The notes beneath the pieces are model-generated. The model did not search any database and was not told the DNA's origin. It saw only the letters and a program-made list of their open reading frames with translations. This document shows, one piece after another, positions 9,936 through 18,172 of a stretch of DNA of 33,529 nucleotides. The first letter of the stretch is position 1, and every line of letters starts with the position of its first letter. The DNA lies in assembly GCA_021604005.1 (NCBI GenBank), contig BQIV01000046.1, forward strand, positions 1 through 33,529, read 5' to 3'. This DNA is from Nitrospirales bacterium (GTDB lineage Bacteria > Nitrospirota > Nitrospiria > Nitrospirales > UBA8639). The position numbers and the translations under genes are program-made.

Positions 9936-11843
9936 ATGCATGTGAACGCTTTATTCTGTCATAGATGGTCTTTTTTACTCTTCCTCAGTATAGTTTTTAC
10001 CTGGGGGTGTGCCGGAGACAAAGAACGCTGGGTCGTCAAGGGAACGACGCAACATTCAGCATTGAGCGATATTCCTGCCGCGTCCCCGTCCAACAATATT
10101 TCTGGAAACGAAGGGGGACAGGAGGCGTCTCTCCGTTCGTCTCATGTCCCGGACAATCAGAAGGATGATACCTTGACTGTACACCGAATGTTGAATGAGC
10201 GTACTGTGCCGTTACTGGGAATCGAACGTTCATTTGCACATGACCATACGAATGACCGTCAGATTGTTGCGGATGCAATGGAGCCGGGTGAACGTCCAGT
10301 CATTTCGATGCTGGAGCAAGATGGTGAACCACCTTCCTCGAGAGTCAACCCACAGCCTTTCAACAATGGGCGGAATGCTTCAGCGGCTTTCAGCGAACTT
10401 GAGTCGGCATTACGTCACGCGATCTCAGTGAACGAACGCTTAGACACTGAGGGTGTTGATGGAGAGATAATCACGACAGAAATACCCTCAGTGTATGAGA
10501 TTTCGCAAGTGCCGTTACCCGGTATCGAGGCTCTAGCCGTTCCGGGTTATGCATATGAAAGTGAGGCGGTCAGTAGCGAGCTGACATTGAATGTACGACA
10601 AGAAGAAGCATCAGTCTTGGTGAAGACGGAAAATCCTGCAGTGCTTCCTCTTGGTCATACCCTGAAGGAAGATTTGGCGAGCCATGATGAAAGAAAACCT
10701 GTATTTCAACAGGTGCCCGTTGACAATGCTCAATCCGGGACAGGAAAGACGCATGAAAGACGCATGCATGTGCCATTGCCTACGCAGTCTGTTCAACAGA
10801 GTCCGCATGATCATGTGGACTCTGAAGATGTGCTGATACAGAAATCGTCTAGCCAAGACTCGAAGTTGATACAAGCCCCTCTTGCCAATCAGTCTCACGC
10901 TTTTCCCAGTGTCATGATTCCTGAGGAAGGCATTGTGTCGGATGAGTCATCGTTGGATGACCGTGAATATGCAAGACGGCAAGAGCCGGACGATGAAGAG
11001 GCTATGCCGGGCATGCTTGCTGAGAACGACGTTTCGACAGAAAATGTTGTGTCAAAGGATTCGATTGCTGCATCGATCCTGGTGACGAATAATGAGTTGC
11101 CGGAGGTCCAAACGGAGCCATTACGCGACTCTCTAGAGACTGAGTCCGTGGTTGTCATGGCGGAGAACGAGAAACCCAAGAAGGTGTTAGAGAACAAGAA
11201 AGATATTGAAAACAGTATTCTTGCCAGCGATGCACCACGTTCATCTTTGGATGAACGTCCACAGACTCGGTCTCTTTACTCCTCGAAATTGAAGAAAGTG
11301 CAGGAACCGTCGGGACGCAATGGGGTCATCCCTAGTGATTCTTTGGATGCGCAACGCCATGACGTATGTCGACCGGGCCGTACTTCATTGCGTCAATCTC
11401 AGGCTCACAACATGCTGGCGGCAATTTCTCGATCAATTCAAACCTATTTACAGATGGACCTTCCTCAATCACAACATCCGAATTTGTTAGAATGTTTTCG
11501 GCAACGCGGGTTGATTTACTTTCAGCTTCGTGATCTGACGAACGCGCTTTCCGATATCAATCAAGTTCTTCGGACGGCACAAACGGAAGATATTCAACAG
11601 GCGCGGGATCTATTTTTTCGAGGGCGTGTGTATGCAAAGATGAATGCTTCCCGACCTGCGATAGATGATCTGACGAACGCTTTGGCGTTAGGTATGGACG
11701 GACATCGTCAAGCTCATGCCTATTACCTGCGTGGTTTGTCGCAGTTCCAGCTTCAGTTATTCGATTCCGGACTCAAGGACATAAGCATGAGTTGCCGGGC
11801 CAAATTTACTCAGGCCTGTCAATTGTTAGAAAAAGTAATGTGA
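9936..11843 (+). CDS. Lipoprotein-like protein with a long disordered middle and C-terminal TPR repeats
   Basis: A 635-aa protein. Residues 12-25 are a hydrophobic signal ending FTWGC, a divergent lipobox with Cys 25. Residues about 30-480 are acidic, Ser/Glu/Asp/Val-rich and lack globular patterns, so they are probably disordered. The C-terminal 150 residues hold about three TPR-like repeats, e.g. RQRGLIYFQLRDLTNALSD, FFRGRVYAKMNASRPAIDD and YYLRGLSQFQLQLFDSG. A plausible role is an envelope-anchored scaffold whose TPR end binds a partner across the periplasm. This is inference. The start is either ATG 9936 or the in-frame GTG 9942; GGGAAG upstream fits either imperfectly. I recognise no specific family beyond TPR. 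Confidence 0.7.
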   Translation: MHVNALFCHRWSFLLFLSIVFTWGCAGDKERWVVKGTTQHSALSDIPAASPSNNISGNEGGQEASLRSSHVPDNQKDDTLTVHRMLNERTVPLLGIERSFAHDHTNDRQIVADAMEPGERPVISMLEQDGEPPSSRVNPQPFNNGRNASAAFSELESALRHAISVNERLDTEGVDGEIITTEIPSVYEISQVPLPGIEALAVPGYAYESEAVSSELTLNVRQEEASVLVKTENPAVLPLGHTLKEDLASHDERKPVFQQVPVDNAQSGTGKTHERRMHVPLPTQSVQQSPHDHVDSEDVLIQKSSSQDSKLIQAPLANQSHAFPSVMIPEEGIVSDESSLDDREYARRQEPDDEEAMPGMLAENDVSTENVVSKDSIAASILVTNNELPEVQTEPLRDSLETESVVVMAENEKPKKVLENKKDIENSILASDAPRSSLDERPQTRSLYSSKLKKVQEPSGRNGVIPSDSLDAQRHDVCRPGRTSLRQSQAHNMLAAISRSIQTYLQMDLPQSQHPNLLECFRQRGLIYFQLRDLTNALSDINQVLRTAQTEDIQQARDLFFRGRVYAKMNASRPAIDDLTNALALGMDGHRQAHAYYLRGLSQFQLQLFDSGLKDISMSCRAKFTQACQLLEKVM

Positions 11844-12218
11844 AGGACAGTTTTGTGAGCATTTCTGTGAAAATCAGAGTTTTTGGTCGTACTTCTTGTT
11901 GCCTAGGCATAGAATATGCTTTGTAAATTCTTTGAGGGCACCTCTAAAAGCCGTCTTTTTCCGCGATGGCAGCGTCAGCCGCGTGCTCAAATCCTCATGT
12001 ATGCCTCTATACACTGCGGTTTTGCGCGCGCCGCTTCCTTGCCCTCACGAAAAAATCCTGGTTTTTAGAGGTGCCCTTGAAAAAGAGAGGGACTTTCCGG
12101 TGTACAAATGACGATCTACGGTATTACAATTATAAGAGAGCTGAAGAGTGTTCAAGCCCTGATTTGATTGTTCCGACAATACATATTGAAAGGCCAATGA
12201 ACTCGAAAGGCGAGGGCA
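11844..12218. other. Intergenic interval containing repeat copy 2
   Basis: 375 bp without a convincing gene. It contains the 143-bp hairpin repeat (11935-12077) and, after it, an AT-rich stretch (about 12100-12210) that may hold the promoter for the 42-aa protein. I could not assign clear -35/-10 boxes. Confidence 0.5.
11935..12077 (-). repeat. Hairpin-forming MITE-like intergenic repeat, copy 2 (full length, inverted)
   Basis: A 143-bp element with ends AGGGCACCTCTAAAA and TTTTTAGAGGTGCCCT. Read on the minus strand it matches copy 1 (7733-7840) through the terminal repeat, the block GAGGGCAAGGAAGC and the segment GCGCGCAAAACCGCAGTGTA. It also carries about 35 bp that copy 1 lacks. Its centre again forms a TGTAT/ATACA stem but with a different loop (agaggc), which suggests the fold is maintained. 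The dinucleotide TG flanks both ends. Confidence 0.85.
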
Positions 12219-12347
12219 ATGCTCAGTAAAATAACCTTTGTCATGATGATGATTTTCTTGGCGTGTTTTGTGGTGGTGCTTTCATGGTTCGGTTGGATGA
12301 ACGGGTATTCGTGGTCGCGTCGCAAAGATAACGTACACCACGCGTAA
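12219..12347 (+). CDS. Small single-span membrane protein (42 aa)
   Basis: The ATG at 12219 begins MLSKITFVMMMIFLACFVVV and continues LSWFGWMNGY to a basic tail with SRRKDN and a TAA at 12345. One hydrophobic segment (about residues 5-26) with a positively charged C-terminus is the usual look of a small inner-membrane protein. Good evidence for translation is the sequence GGCGAGGG a few bases upstream of the start. No family is recognised. A longer antisense frame overlaps it but lacks a start signal. The function is unknown; small proteins of this kind often bind and modulate larger membrane complexes. Confidence 0.5.
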   Translation: MLSKITFVMMMIFLACFVVVLSWFGWMNGYSWSRRKDNVHHA

Positions 12348-12817
12348 AGTCTCACCGCCACTCTTTTATCGTTATATTCTTTGCAGCCCAAGACCCACTT
12401 AGCTGCGATTTGACGTGTTTTCCTATCCACTCCCTTCTTCTTTACCTCCTCTTTCTTACTTAACCGCAGCGTCGTTTTTCCAATATTCCATAGCCGAATC
12501 AATGAATAGCCGTACCTGTGGAGCGTATGATTCCGTTTAGAACGCCGCATGCTTGAACTGGTGCGTCTATACATCTCAGAGGTCGTCTAGAGTCTTGCAC
12601 CGTCTGTTTCCCTCGCTGAATACTCCTATCCAACAAGTGTCTCTAACGCAAAATATGTATGCAGCTTGTACAGCAAGATGAAGAGATCAGTAACAGCATG
12701 TAAGTGTTAAGAATATCAAGAAATCTCCGATGTATATATGGAGAGCCATGACTCAACCGATATTCAATAATGAGATAGCCACTTGTCTGAGGTGGGGAAG
12801 GGTGTGAATTGTAAGTT
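12348..12817. other. Gene-poor interval, 470 bp
   Basis: AT-richer than the flanking genes, with no supported coding frame. A 140-codon minus-strand frame (12152-12574) crosses it but looks like a shadow of the 42-aa gene plus random sequence. No repeats, strong hairpins or clear promoter boxes found. It serves as the leader of the large ATPase gene at 12818. Confidence 0.45.
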
Positions 12818-15346
12818 ATGAGCAAGCTTATTGATGCATTGAACCGGCTGCAATCACTTCGATCCGATGATGATCTGACTGAGTTGGACTCACTCCAGAA
12901 TCCGACGGAGAACTTTCAGGCGGCGCTCGTCTCTGCCGAGGATGTCGAGATTTCTCCGGACTTGCCGCCTGACTTACACGACCCTATCCAGCAGGAGAAC
13001 GGCCACGCCGCAGTCTCCCTGGAAATTAATCAACATGCGTGGCTAGAGATTGTCCGGCGGGAGTACTTGCAAGGCTATGTCCGCGATGGTGGAGGGACGG
13101 TGAAGTTTGTCGTGTTGCCCGATGCCGACAGTCATAAATCGTTTTCCGATGTCTTAGGGGGCAATGCCCACGAAGACGAGTTCGTGTTTGCCAAAGTGGA
13201 CGCGAAATATACCAAAGCCCACATGGTGGATCGTGTGTTTCACAAAGTGGCCAAGCAATTGGATTGGGATGAGTTGGCCTATGAGTATGTGGTGCGATTG
13301 CTTATTGAACATGGCTATCACGTGCCATCGCAGCGAAAAGAATTCACGTTACACCACGTCGCGACGCTTAATGAACGGAAGGAACCGTTATTGCGGCGGG
13401 ATCTGCAAACCTGGCTGGAAGAAACGATTGAAGGCGATGCCAATCTGTGCCGTGAATTTCGGATGGCCATCATCCGGCTGTGTTTGGCGCAACTGGAAAG
13501 TGGCGAATCCGATCGTGTGTTAGGTAATGCGGTGAAAGAGTGGCTGTGCGGCGAACTTCGCTTGATCTCAGGCGTGAAGAAAGCCCTGATATTTCAGAAA
13601 ATCGTTCGTCATAATGCTCGTTATATGCTGTCGTCCTTGACGCACTGGCTCCGGCTTTCCGGAAAACGCGGACTCATCATTACCCTGGATATTTCACGGT
13701 ATCTTGTTGCCAAACGGCCTGCCGAGCCCGACCGGACGTTGTATTATAGTCCCACCGCCGTGCTTGATCTGTACGATATGCTTCGGCAATTTATCGATAC
13801 CTCCGACGAATTAGAAGGCTTCATGATGGTCGTGCAGGCTCCCCCAGAGTTTTTGACTGATCCCAAGCGAGGCGTTGACCGTTATGAGGCGTTGAAACAT
13901 CGTATTTGGGATGATGTGCGAGACAAGCATCGTCAGAACCCATTGGTCCCGCTCGTTCGATTATCGCCAACGTCTGCTTCTTTGGCGTCATTACCTGCTG
14001 GAGAAGCTGTTATATCTGTGACCGACAATGAAACCTTGATGGCCAGACGGGTTATTGAAGGTTTGCGTGCAGGGGTGCCCAATAGTCATGTTGTGAAGAC
14101 GTTAGGGTGTTCGCAAGGAGAAATTGAGTGGCGTTTCCGGCGTTTATTGGAAGGGACGCAACAGAATACTGCGACGGGTCAGTGTTCCAAGGGGCTCATT
14201 GTAGAAGGGAGTTTCGGAAGCGGAAAGTCCCATGTGTTGGAATATTTGCAACATGTCGCCTTAGAGTCGAACTTTATCTGTAGCCGAGTGGTCATTAGCA
14301 AGGAAACGCCGCTGTATCATCCTGTGCGCATGTTTCATGCTGCGGTTGAATCGGCTGTCATTCCCGATAAAAAAGGGGAATTGCTCTCGGAGATTGCGAG
14401 CCAGTGCGACTCGTGGGATCCGAAGTATAAAAGTTTGTCGACGTGGGTGAATAGCGTAGACAGTGGAATTGACCCGCGATTTGCGGCAACCCTGTTTCTG
14501 TATGAACGGATGGGCACGGATCAAGAGTTGGGGCATCGAATGACCCGATTTTGGACGGGCGATCCGCTGGGAGTCGGAGAACTCAAGAAGTATTTAAAAG
14601 AATGTGGCATTGCCGGACGTTATACGTTTGGGAAAATTTCACAGGCTGAACTTGCCTCGCAACGATTTCAATTTACGTCGCGTTTGGTCCAAGCGGCGGG
14701 GTATGCCGGGTGGATTGTGCTTGTCGATGAAGTCGAGGTTATGGGGCGTTATTCCGTTAATCAACGAGCCAAGTCCTATGCGGAATTGGCTCGATTGGTC
14801 GGTGGGCAAGATACGCGTAGCTATCCCGGCATTGGCGTGGTTGTCGCATTGACGGATGATTTCCAGAAAGAGGTGTTGGAGGGAAAAGGGGATATGGTGA
14901 AAATTCCTCAACGTCTCAGGGCTGTGTCATCGGACGAGAACATGACGTTAGCCGAACAGGCCGAAATAGGAATGAATCTGGTCGAGTCTCGACGAATTCC
15001 GATCGAAGCACCAACGGAACCATTGATTCAACAGACACATCACACCATTCGTACTCTTCATGTGCAAGCCCATAACTGGCGTGATTGGGATCATTCTGCG
15101 GTGGCCCCGCATATAGAGGTTCAAGCTGGAACCCGGATGCGGGAATATGTCAAAAGCTGGATCACAGAATTAGACTTGAAGCGTTTGACTCCTGATGAAG
15201 TTGTTGAAATTGAAGTGGATAATCTGAAGCCTCATTATGAAGAGGATCGCGTGTTAGCCACGGTGAGTCAGGATGACTCGAATCAGGCCAGTGTTGAAGG
15301 GCCTGAAGGGCCAGTCGAGTCTCCTGAAGGTCATGAAGCTTGTTAA
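12818..15346 (+). CDS. Tandem BrxC/BrxD-like P-loop ATPase (DUF2791-type), first module degenerate
   Basis: An 842-aa cytoplasmic protein with two modules that read like the BREX ATP-binding family (DUF2791). The second (about 440-750) is complete: Walker A GSFGSGKSH with Lys 470, then VVISKETPLYHP, and Walker B WIVLVDEVEVM with Asp 637/Glu 638, followed by RAKSYAELARLVGG. The first (about 70-410) follows the same order (GGGTVKFVV, then FVFAKVDAKY, later RHNARYMLSSLTHWLRLSG). However, the P-loop position reads PDADSHKS (Lys 107) and the Walker B position reads GLIITLDISRYL, with Asp 291 followed by Ile where Glu is expected. So it looks like a pseudo-ATPase fused to an active one. The first 65 residues are acidic and probably flexible; the C-terminal 25 are too. 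No PglZ, BrxA, BrxL or methyltransferase gene is nearby, so BREX function should not be assumed. The start at 12818 has only a weak ribosome-binding site. Confidence 0.7.
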   Translation: MSKLIDALNRLQSLRSDDDLTELDSLQNPTENFQAALVSAEDVEISPDLPPDLHDPIQQENGHAAVSLEINQHAWLEIVRREYLQGYVRDGGGTVKFVVLPDADSHKSFSDVLGGNAHEDEFVFAKVDAKYTKAHMVDRVFHKVAKQLDWDELAYEYVVRLLIEHGYHVPSQRKEFTLHHVATLNERKEPLLRRDLQTWLEETIEGDANLCREFRMAIIRLCLAQLESGESDRVLGNAVKEWLCGELRLISGVKKALIFQKIVRHNARYMLSSLTHWLRLSGKRGLIITLDISRYLVAKRPAEPDRTLYYSPTAVLDLYDMLRQFIDTSDELEGFMMVVQAPPEFLTDPKRGVDRYEALKHRIWDDVRDKHRQNPLVPLVRLSPTSASLASLPAGEAVISVTDNETLMARRVIEGLRAGVPNSHVVKTLGCSQGEIEWRFRRLLEGTQQNTATGQCSKGLIVEGSFGSGKSHVLEYLQHVALESNFICSRVVISKETPLYHPVRMFHAAVESAVIPDKKGELLSEIASQCDSWDPKYKSLSTWVNSVDSGIDPRFAATLFLYERMGTDQELGHRMTRFWTGDPLGVGELKKYLKECGIAGRYTFGKISQAELASQRFQFTSRLVQAAGYAGWIVLVDEVEVMGRYSVNQRAKSYAELARLVGGQDTRSYPGIGVVVALTDDFQKEVLEGKGDMVKIPQRLRAVSSDENMTLAEQAEIGMNLVESRRIPIEAPTEPLIQQTHHTIRTLHVQAHNWRDWDHSAVAPHIEVQAGTRMREYVKSWITELDLKRLTPDEVVEIEVDNLKPHYEEDRVLATVSQDDSNQASVEGPEGPVESPEGHEAC

Positions 15347-15730
15347 TCGTGTGACGGTTTTGGTCATTCCTCCCGTATTGAACTCAATGCCTACCGTATG
15401 GGTCCTTCCCGGAAGCCTTCGAGAGCAAGAACGGTCTCTCTGGGGCTTCTGAGGTTTAGGGCCATCAGTCAGTCGTCTCTCGCCGCAAAGAACTGGTTAG
15501 TGTTATGCTGGGATGTGTATAGATGGTCGAGTGTACGCACGTCTTTCACCCAGCAATTCCCTCATTGACCGTGATGGTGTAATGGCCGGGCTGTACAACT
15601 GCCGGTTATGACAACCACATCATTCTTGACCATTCTTCTCAGCATCTCACCCCTCGTATCTCGACCGCGAGTCTTGAGCTTCTAGAGCATTGTGTGTATC
15701 AGTGATGTCCTGAGGGAAATAGGAGTGCAT
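15347..15730. other. Gene-poor interval, 384 bp, with an imperfect hairpin after the ATPase gene
   Basis: No gene supported. About 70 bp after the ATPase stop an imperfect hairpin is visible (AAGCC-ttc-GAGAG ... CTCTC-tgg-GGCTT, about 15413-15450). It may slow or end transcription, although no clean T-tract follows. The rest is leader sequence for the membrane protein gene, with AGGAG at 15721-15725 as its ribosome-binding site. Confidence 0.4.
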
Positions 15731-17062
15731 GTGTCATCGATGACAACCTTGTCTCAAACAGAATCGTCGCTTCGTCTTCGAAAGGTATTTGAGCTGTGGT
15801 GGCCTCTGGCTGGAAGTTGGGTGCTCATGGGCATTGAACTTCCTATTGTGAGCGCGGTCATGGCTCGACTGGCTGATCCCGAAGTGCATCTCGCGGCATA
15901 CGGAGGTGTGGTCTTTCCGATCGCGCTTATTATCGAAGCTCCGGTCATTATGCTGCTGGCGGCCTCAACGGCGCTGTCTCGAGATTGGACGTCGTATGTG
16001 TTTCTTCGCCGGTTTATGTTTCAGATGTCCGGGGTTCTGACGGTGCTTCATATCCTCGTTGCGTTTACGCCGTTGTATGATGTGGTGGTTGCCGATGTTC
16101 TCCATGTTCCTGAACCGGTTCGCGAGCCGGCTCGAATCGGACTCATGCTCATGACGCCCTGGACGGGTGCGATAGCCATTCGGCGGTTTCAGCAAGGTGT
16201 CATCATTCGATATGGTCAGACTCGGTCCATTGGTCTGGGAACGGCATTGCGATTATTCGTCAATGTGTCCATTTTAGGATGTGGACTTTATTGGGGGACG
16301 ATTCCTGGTATTGTCGTGGCGACTATTGCGGTATCCTTGGGCGTATTAACAGAAGCGGTTGTCGTGAATCGCATCGTTCAGCCACTTTTGCTGCGAATGC
16401 AAGCCGAACACTATTCCCTTTCGTCGCCGTTGACATTGGGTCGTCTGCTGCGATTTTATGTTCCGCTGGCAATGACGTCATTTCTTGCGCTTATCGCGCT
16501 ACCGATTGGCAGTGCGGCCTTGAGCCGCATGCCCCGTGCCTTGGACTCATTGGCCGTGTGGCCTGTGATGGCTGGACTGTCATTTACGCTACGCAGCCTC
16601 GGATTAGCCTTTCAAGAAGTGGTTGTCGCGCTGGTTGGGAAGCCAGGGGCTAAAGCCATACTCGGTCGGTTTGCGATTGGCCTGGGGCTCACGACGAGCA
16701 CGCTGTTGTTGCTCATTGCGGCCACGCCGTTGGCTCGCCTGTGGTTTGGAGAAATTGCAGGTTTGTCACCCGAGTTAACGGAGTTAGGCTGCCAGGCAAT
16801 CTGGTTGGCCGTGTTGCTGCCGGGGTTAAGCGCCGTAGAAAGTTTTTTGCAAGGCTCACTGGTACACAGTCATCAGACGAAAAGCATTACCGAGGCTGTG
16901 GCCATATATCTTGTCACAAGCACTTCAATCTTAATGGCCGGCACCTATTACGGGCAGATCGCCGGGCTGTATGTCGGGCTATTGGGTGTGAGTTCTGGGC
17001 TTTTGTGCCAGACGCTCTGGTTGTGGTATCGGAACGCCTCTACTGCTCAAATTCCAGAGTAG
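15731..17062 (+). CDS. ANKH/MATE-like multidrug/oligosaccharidyl-lipid superfamily membrane protein
   Basis: A polytopic inner-membrane protein of about 443 aa with roughly 12 hydrophobic segments. The early motif FELWWPLAGSWVLMGIELP and the internal repeat LLRFYVPLAMTSFLALIALP show the two-bundle duplication of MATE-type carriers. The phrasing of both motifs and SLAVWPVMAGLSFTLRS are closest, in my recollection, to bacterial relatives of the ANKH (progressive ankylosis) transporters rather than NorM. The substrate cannot be deduced; small anions, drugs or lipid-linked molecules are all possible. The start at GTG 15731 is preferred because AGGAG ends five bases before it; GTG 15692 and ATG 15740 are alternatives. 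It is separated by 384 bp from the upstream ATPase gene and is probably transcribed alone. Confidence 0.75.
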   Translation: MSSMTTLSQTESSLRLRKVFELWWPLAGSWVLMGIELPIVSAVMARLADPEVHLAAYGGVVFPIALIIEAPVIMLLAASTALSRDWTSYVFLRRFMFQMSGVLTVLHILVAFTPLYDVVVADVLHVPEPVREPARIGLMLMTPWTGAIAIRRFQQGVIIRYGQTRSIGLGTALRLFVNVSILGCGLYWGTIPGIVVATIAVSLGVLTEAVVVNRIVQPLLLRMQAEHYSLSSPLTLGRLLRFYVPLAMTSFLALIALPIGSAALSRMPRALDSLAVWPVMAGLSFTLRSLGLAFQEVVVALVGKPGAKAILGRFAIGLGLTTSTLLLLIAATPLARLWFGEIAGLSPELTELGCQAIWLAVLLPGLSAVESFLQGSLVHSHQTKSITEAVAIYLVTSTSILMAGTYYGQIAGLYVGLLGVSSGLLCQTLWLWYRNASTAQIPE

Positions 17063-17342
17063 GCGACCTGATTTGGCACGTTGAAGGCAAGCCACGCTTT
17101 TCACCAGACGGCAAACCTTAAGTCGCCAGGGACTGTAGGGGAAAGTATACTTCCAAGACCAAAGTGAATGGTTGAGCCTTCACCTGCTTTGTTCGATACA
17201 TGCATGGCTGACAATTGTAAGGTATTGAAACATCGCATGAAGTAGGGATATGTGTTCTTTTTAATAAGGCGGTATATCATTTGCTTAATTTACCTACTGT
17301 ACGTGTGTTGGAGTACGGCCTTGACGGAAGGAGTAGGGGGGG

Positions 17343-17723
17343 GTGGAGCGAATCTTAGTGATTGACGGTGATGAGTCCGTCAGAGATTCTTTGACCTTAA
17401 CTCTGGAGTGGGCTGGCTACGATGTATCGGAAGCTGCGAGTCCACGAGAAGGTTTTGCGTTTCACCAGGAAAACCCTGCCACTGTTGTCGTGGCCAATGC
17501 GTTGAATGTCGATGAAGATGGCTTAGCGCATCTGCAAGCTCTTCGGCGTCATTCGCCCACGTTGCCAATTATTGCCATGTCGGGATCTCTTCCCTCAAGC
17601 GATCAGGAATCTCAATCTCTCCAGAACATCTTCGGCTCTGTTTACCGTTTGCAAAAGCCATTTACGGTCGATGAATTTCTTGCAACGGTCCAAACAGCCC
17701 TTCCTAGATTAGCGCATTCTTAA
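17343..17723 (+). CDS. Stand-alone response-regulator receiver domain with Asn at the phosphorylation site
   Basis: A 126-aa single REC domain with no output domain. It keeps the fold's landmarks: ERILVIDGDESVR at the start, the switch Ser in IIAMSGS (Ser 80), and the conserved Lys in LQKPF (Lys 105). At the phospho-acceptor position, eight residues before the conserved Gly 60, it has Asn 52 (VVVANALNVDEDG) instead of Asp. The acidic pair at the end of strand 1 is also altered (D-G-D rather than D-D). It is therefore probably a pseudo-receiver, working by binding rather than by His-Asp phosphotransfer. The start is GTG 17343, with AAGGAG about a dozen bases upstream. No histidine kinase is adjacent, so the partner is unknown. 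Confidence 0.85.
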   Translation: MERILVIDGDESVRDSLTLTLEWAGYDVSEAASPREGFAFHQENPATVVVANALNVDEDGLAHLQALRRHSPTLPIIAMSGSLPSSDQESQSLQNIFGSVYRLQKPFTVDEFLATVQTALPRLAHS

Positions 17724-17857
17724 TTCTCTCTTGTCCCCTCTTTGCATTTGGATATCTTGGGGTTTGCCCCTTATTATGTATTTTGTTAAGGAGTTGGGTA
17801 TCATAATGGTTGGAAATAGATAGATTTTACATTCCCTTTGTTTAGGCTTATCTTTTG

Positions 17858-18055
17858 TTGAAGCTAACGGACTCCCACGCCAAGTTCTACGCCTATGAAC
17901 TCACGAAACGCTGTCCTTCCGGTAGTATTGAAAAGCGGACCAGTGCGCTAATCGATGTGCGGGTCGATCGCAATCTTCACTCCCCCAAAATAAGCTCTCA
18001 ACAGCTATTTGTCATACGCTGGCAAGTACGGTAAGGGAGTGATTTTCTTCTAGGC
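17858..18055 (+). pseudogene. N-terminal remnant of a SNF2-family DEAD/DEAH helicase
   Basis: From TTG 17858 the frame reads MKLTDSHAKFYAYELTKRC, then PSGSIEKRTSALIDVRVDRN, ending in a stop at 18032. This matches the start I remember for large SNF2/RapA-like helicases (HAKYFAYELTKRCPSDSVEKLA...AQVDLNPHQV). The downstream bases CGCTGGCAAGTACGGTAAGG, followed by GAGTGATTTTC in another frame, still resemble the next family segment (FRSPLSKGVIL), so at least one frameshift is present. The ATPase motifs are missing altogether. It is a decayed leftover of a several-kb gene. Such helicases are common in defence islands, in keeping with the adjacent abiE genes. Confidence 0.6.
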
Positions 18056-18136
18056 AATCTCTAGTTCATTGTAGATCCTGAATAACAAAGTATACTTGTG
18101 AAATTTGACTAGACAGAAACTTTCTATTGACTCTAT

Positions 18137-18165
18137 TTGCACGAAGTTTATTTTTGATCTATATT
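18137..18165 (+). promoter_or_regulatory. Probable sigma-70-type promoter giving a leaderless abiEi transcript
   Basis: TTGCAC (18137-18142), a 17-bp AT-rich spacer, then TATATT (18160-18165). The -10 box ends only seven bases before the AbiEi ATG at 18173, so transcription would be expected to begin at or next to the A of the start codon. No ribosome-binding site is present before that ATG, which fits a leaderless mRNA. Confidence 0.5.
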
Positions 18166-18172
18166 AACAATA

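Noticed and set aside
12152-12574. 140-aa minus-strand frame
   Set aside because: No ribosome-binding site and no recognisable domain; its hydrophobic part is the antisense of the 42-aa gene.
12818-17723. Calling the region a BREX phage-defence locus
   Set aside because: Only one ATPase-like gene resembles BREX components; the other core genes are absent from the window.
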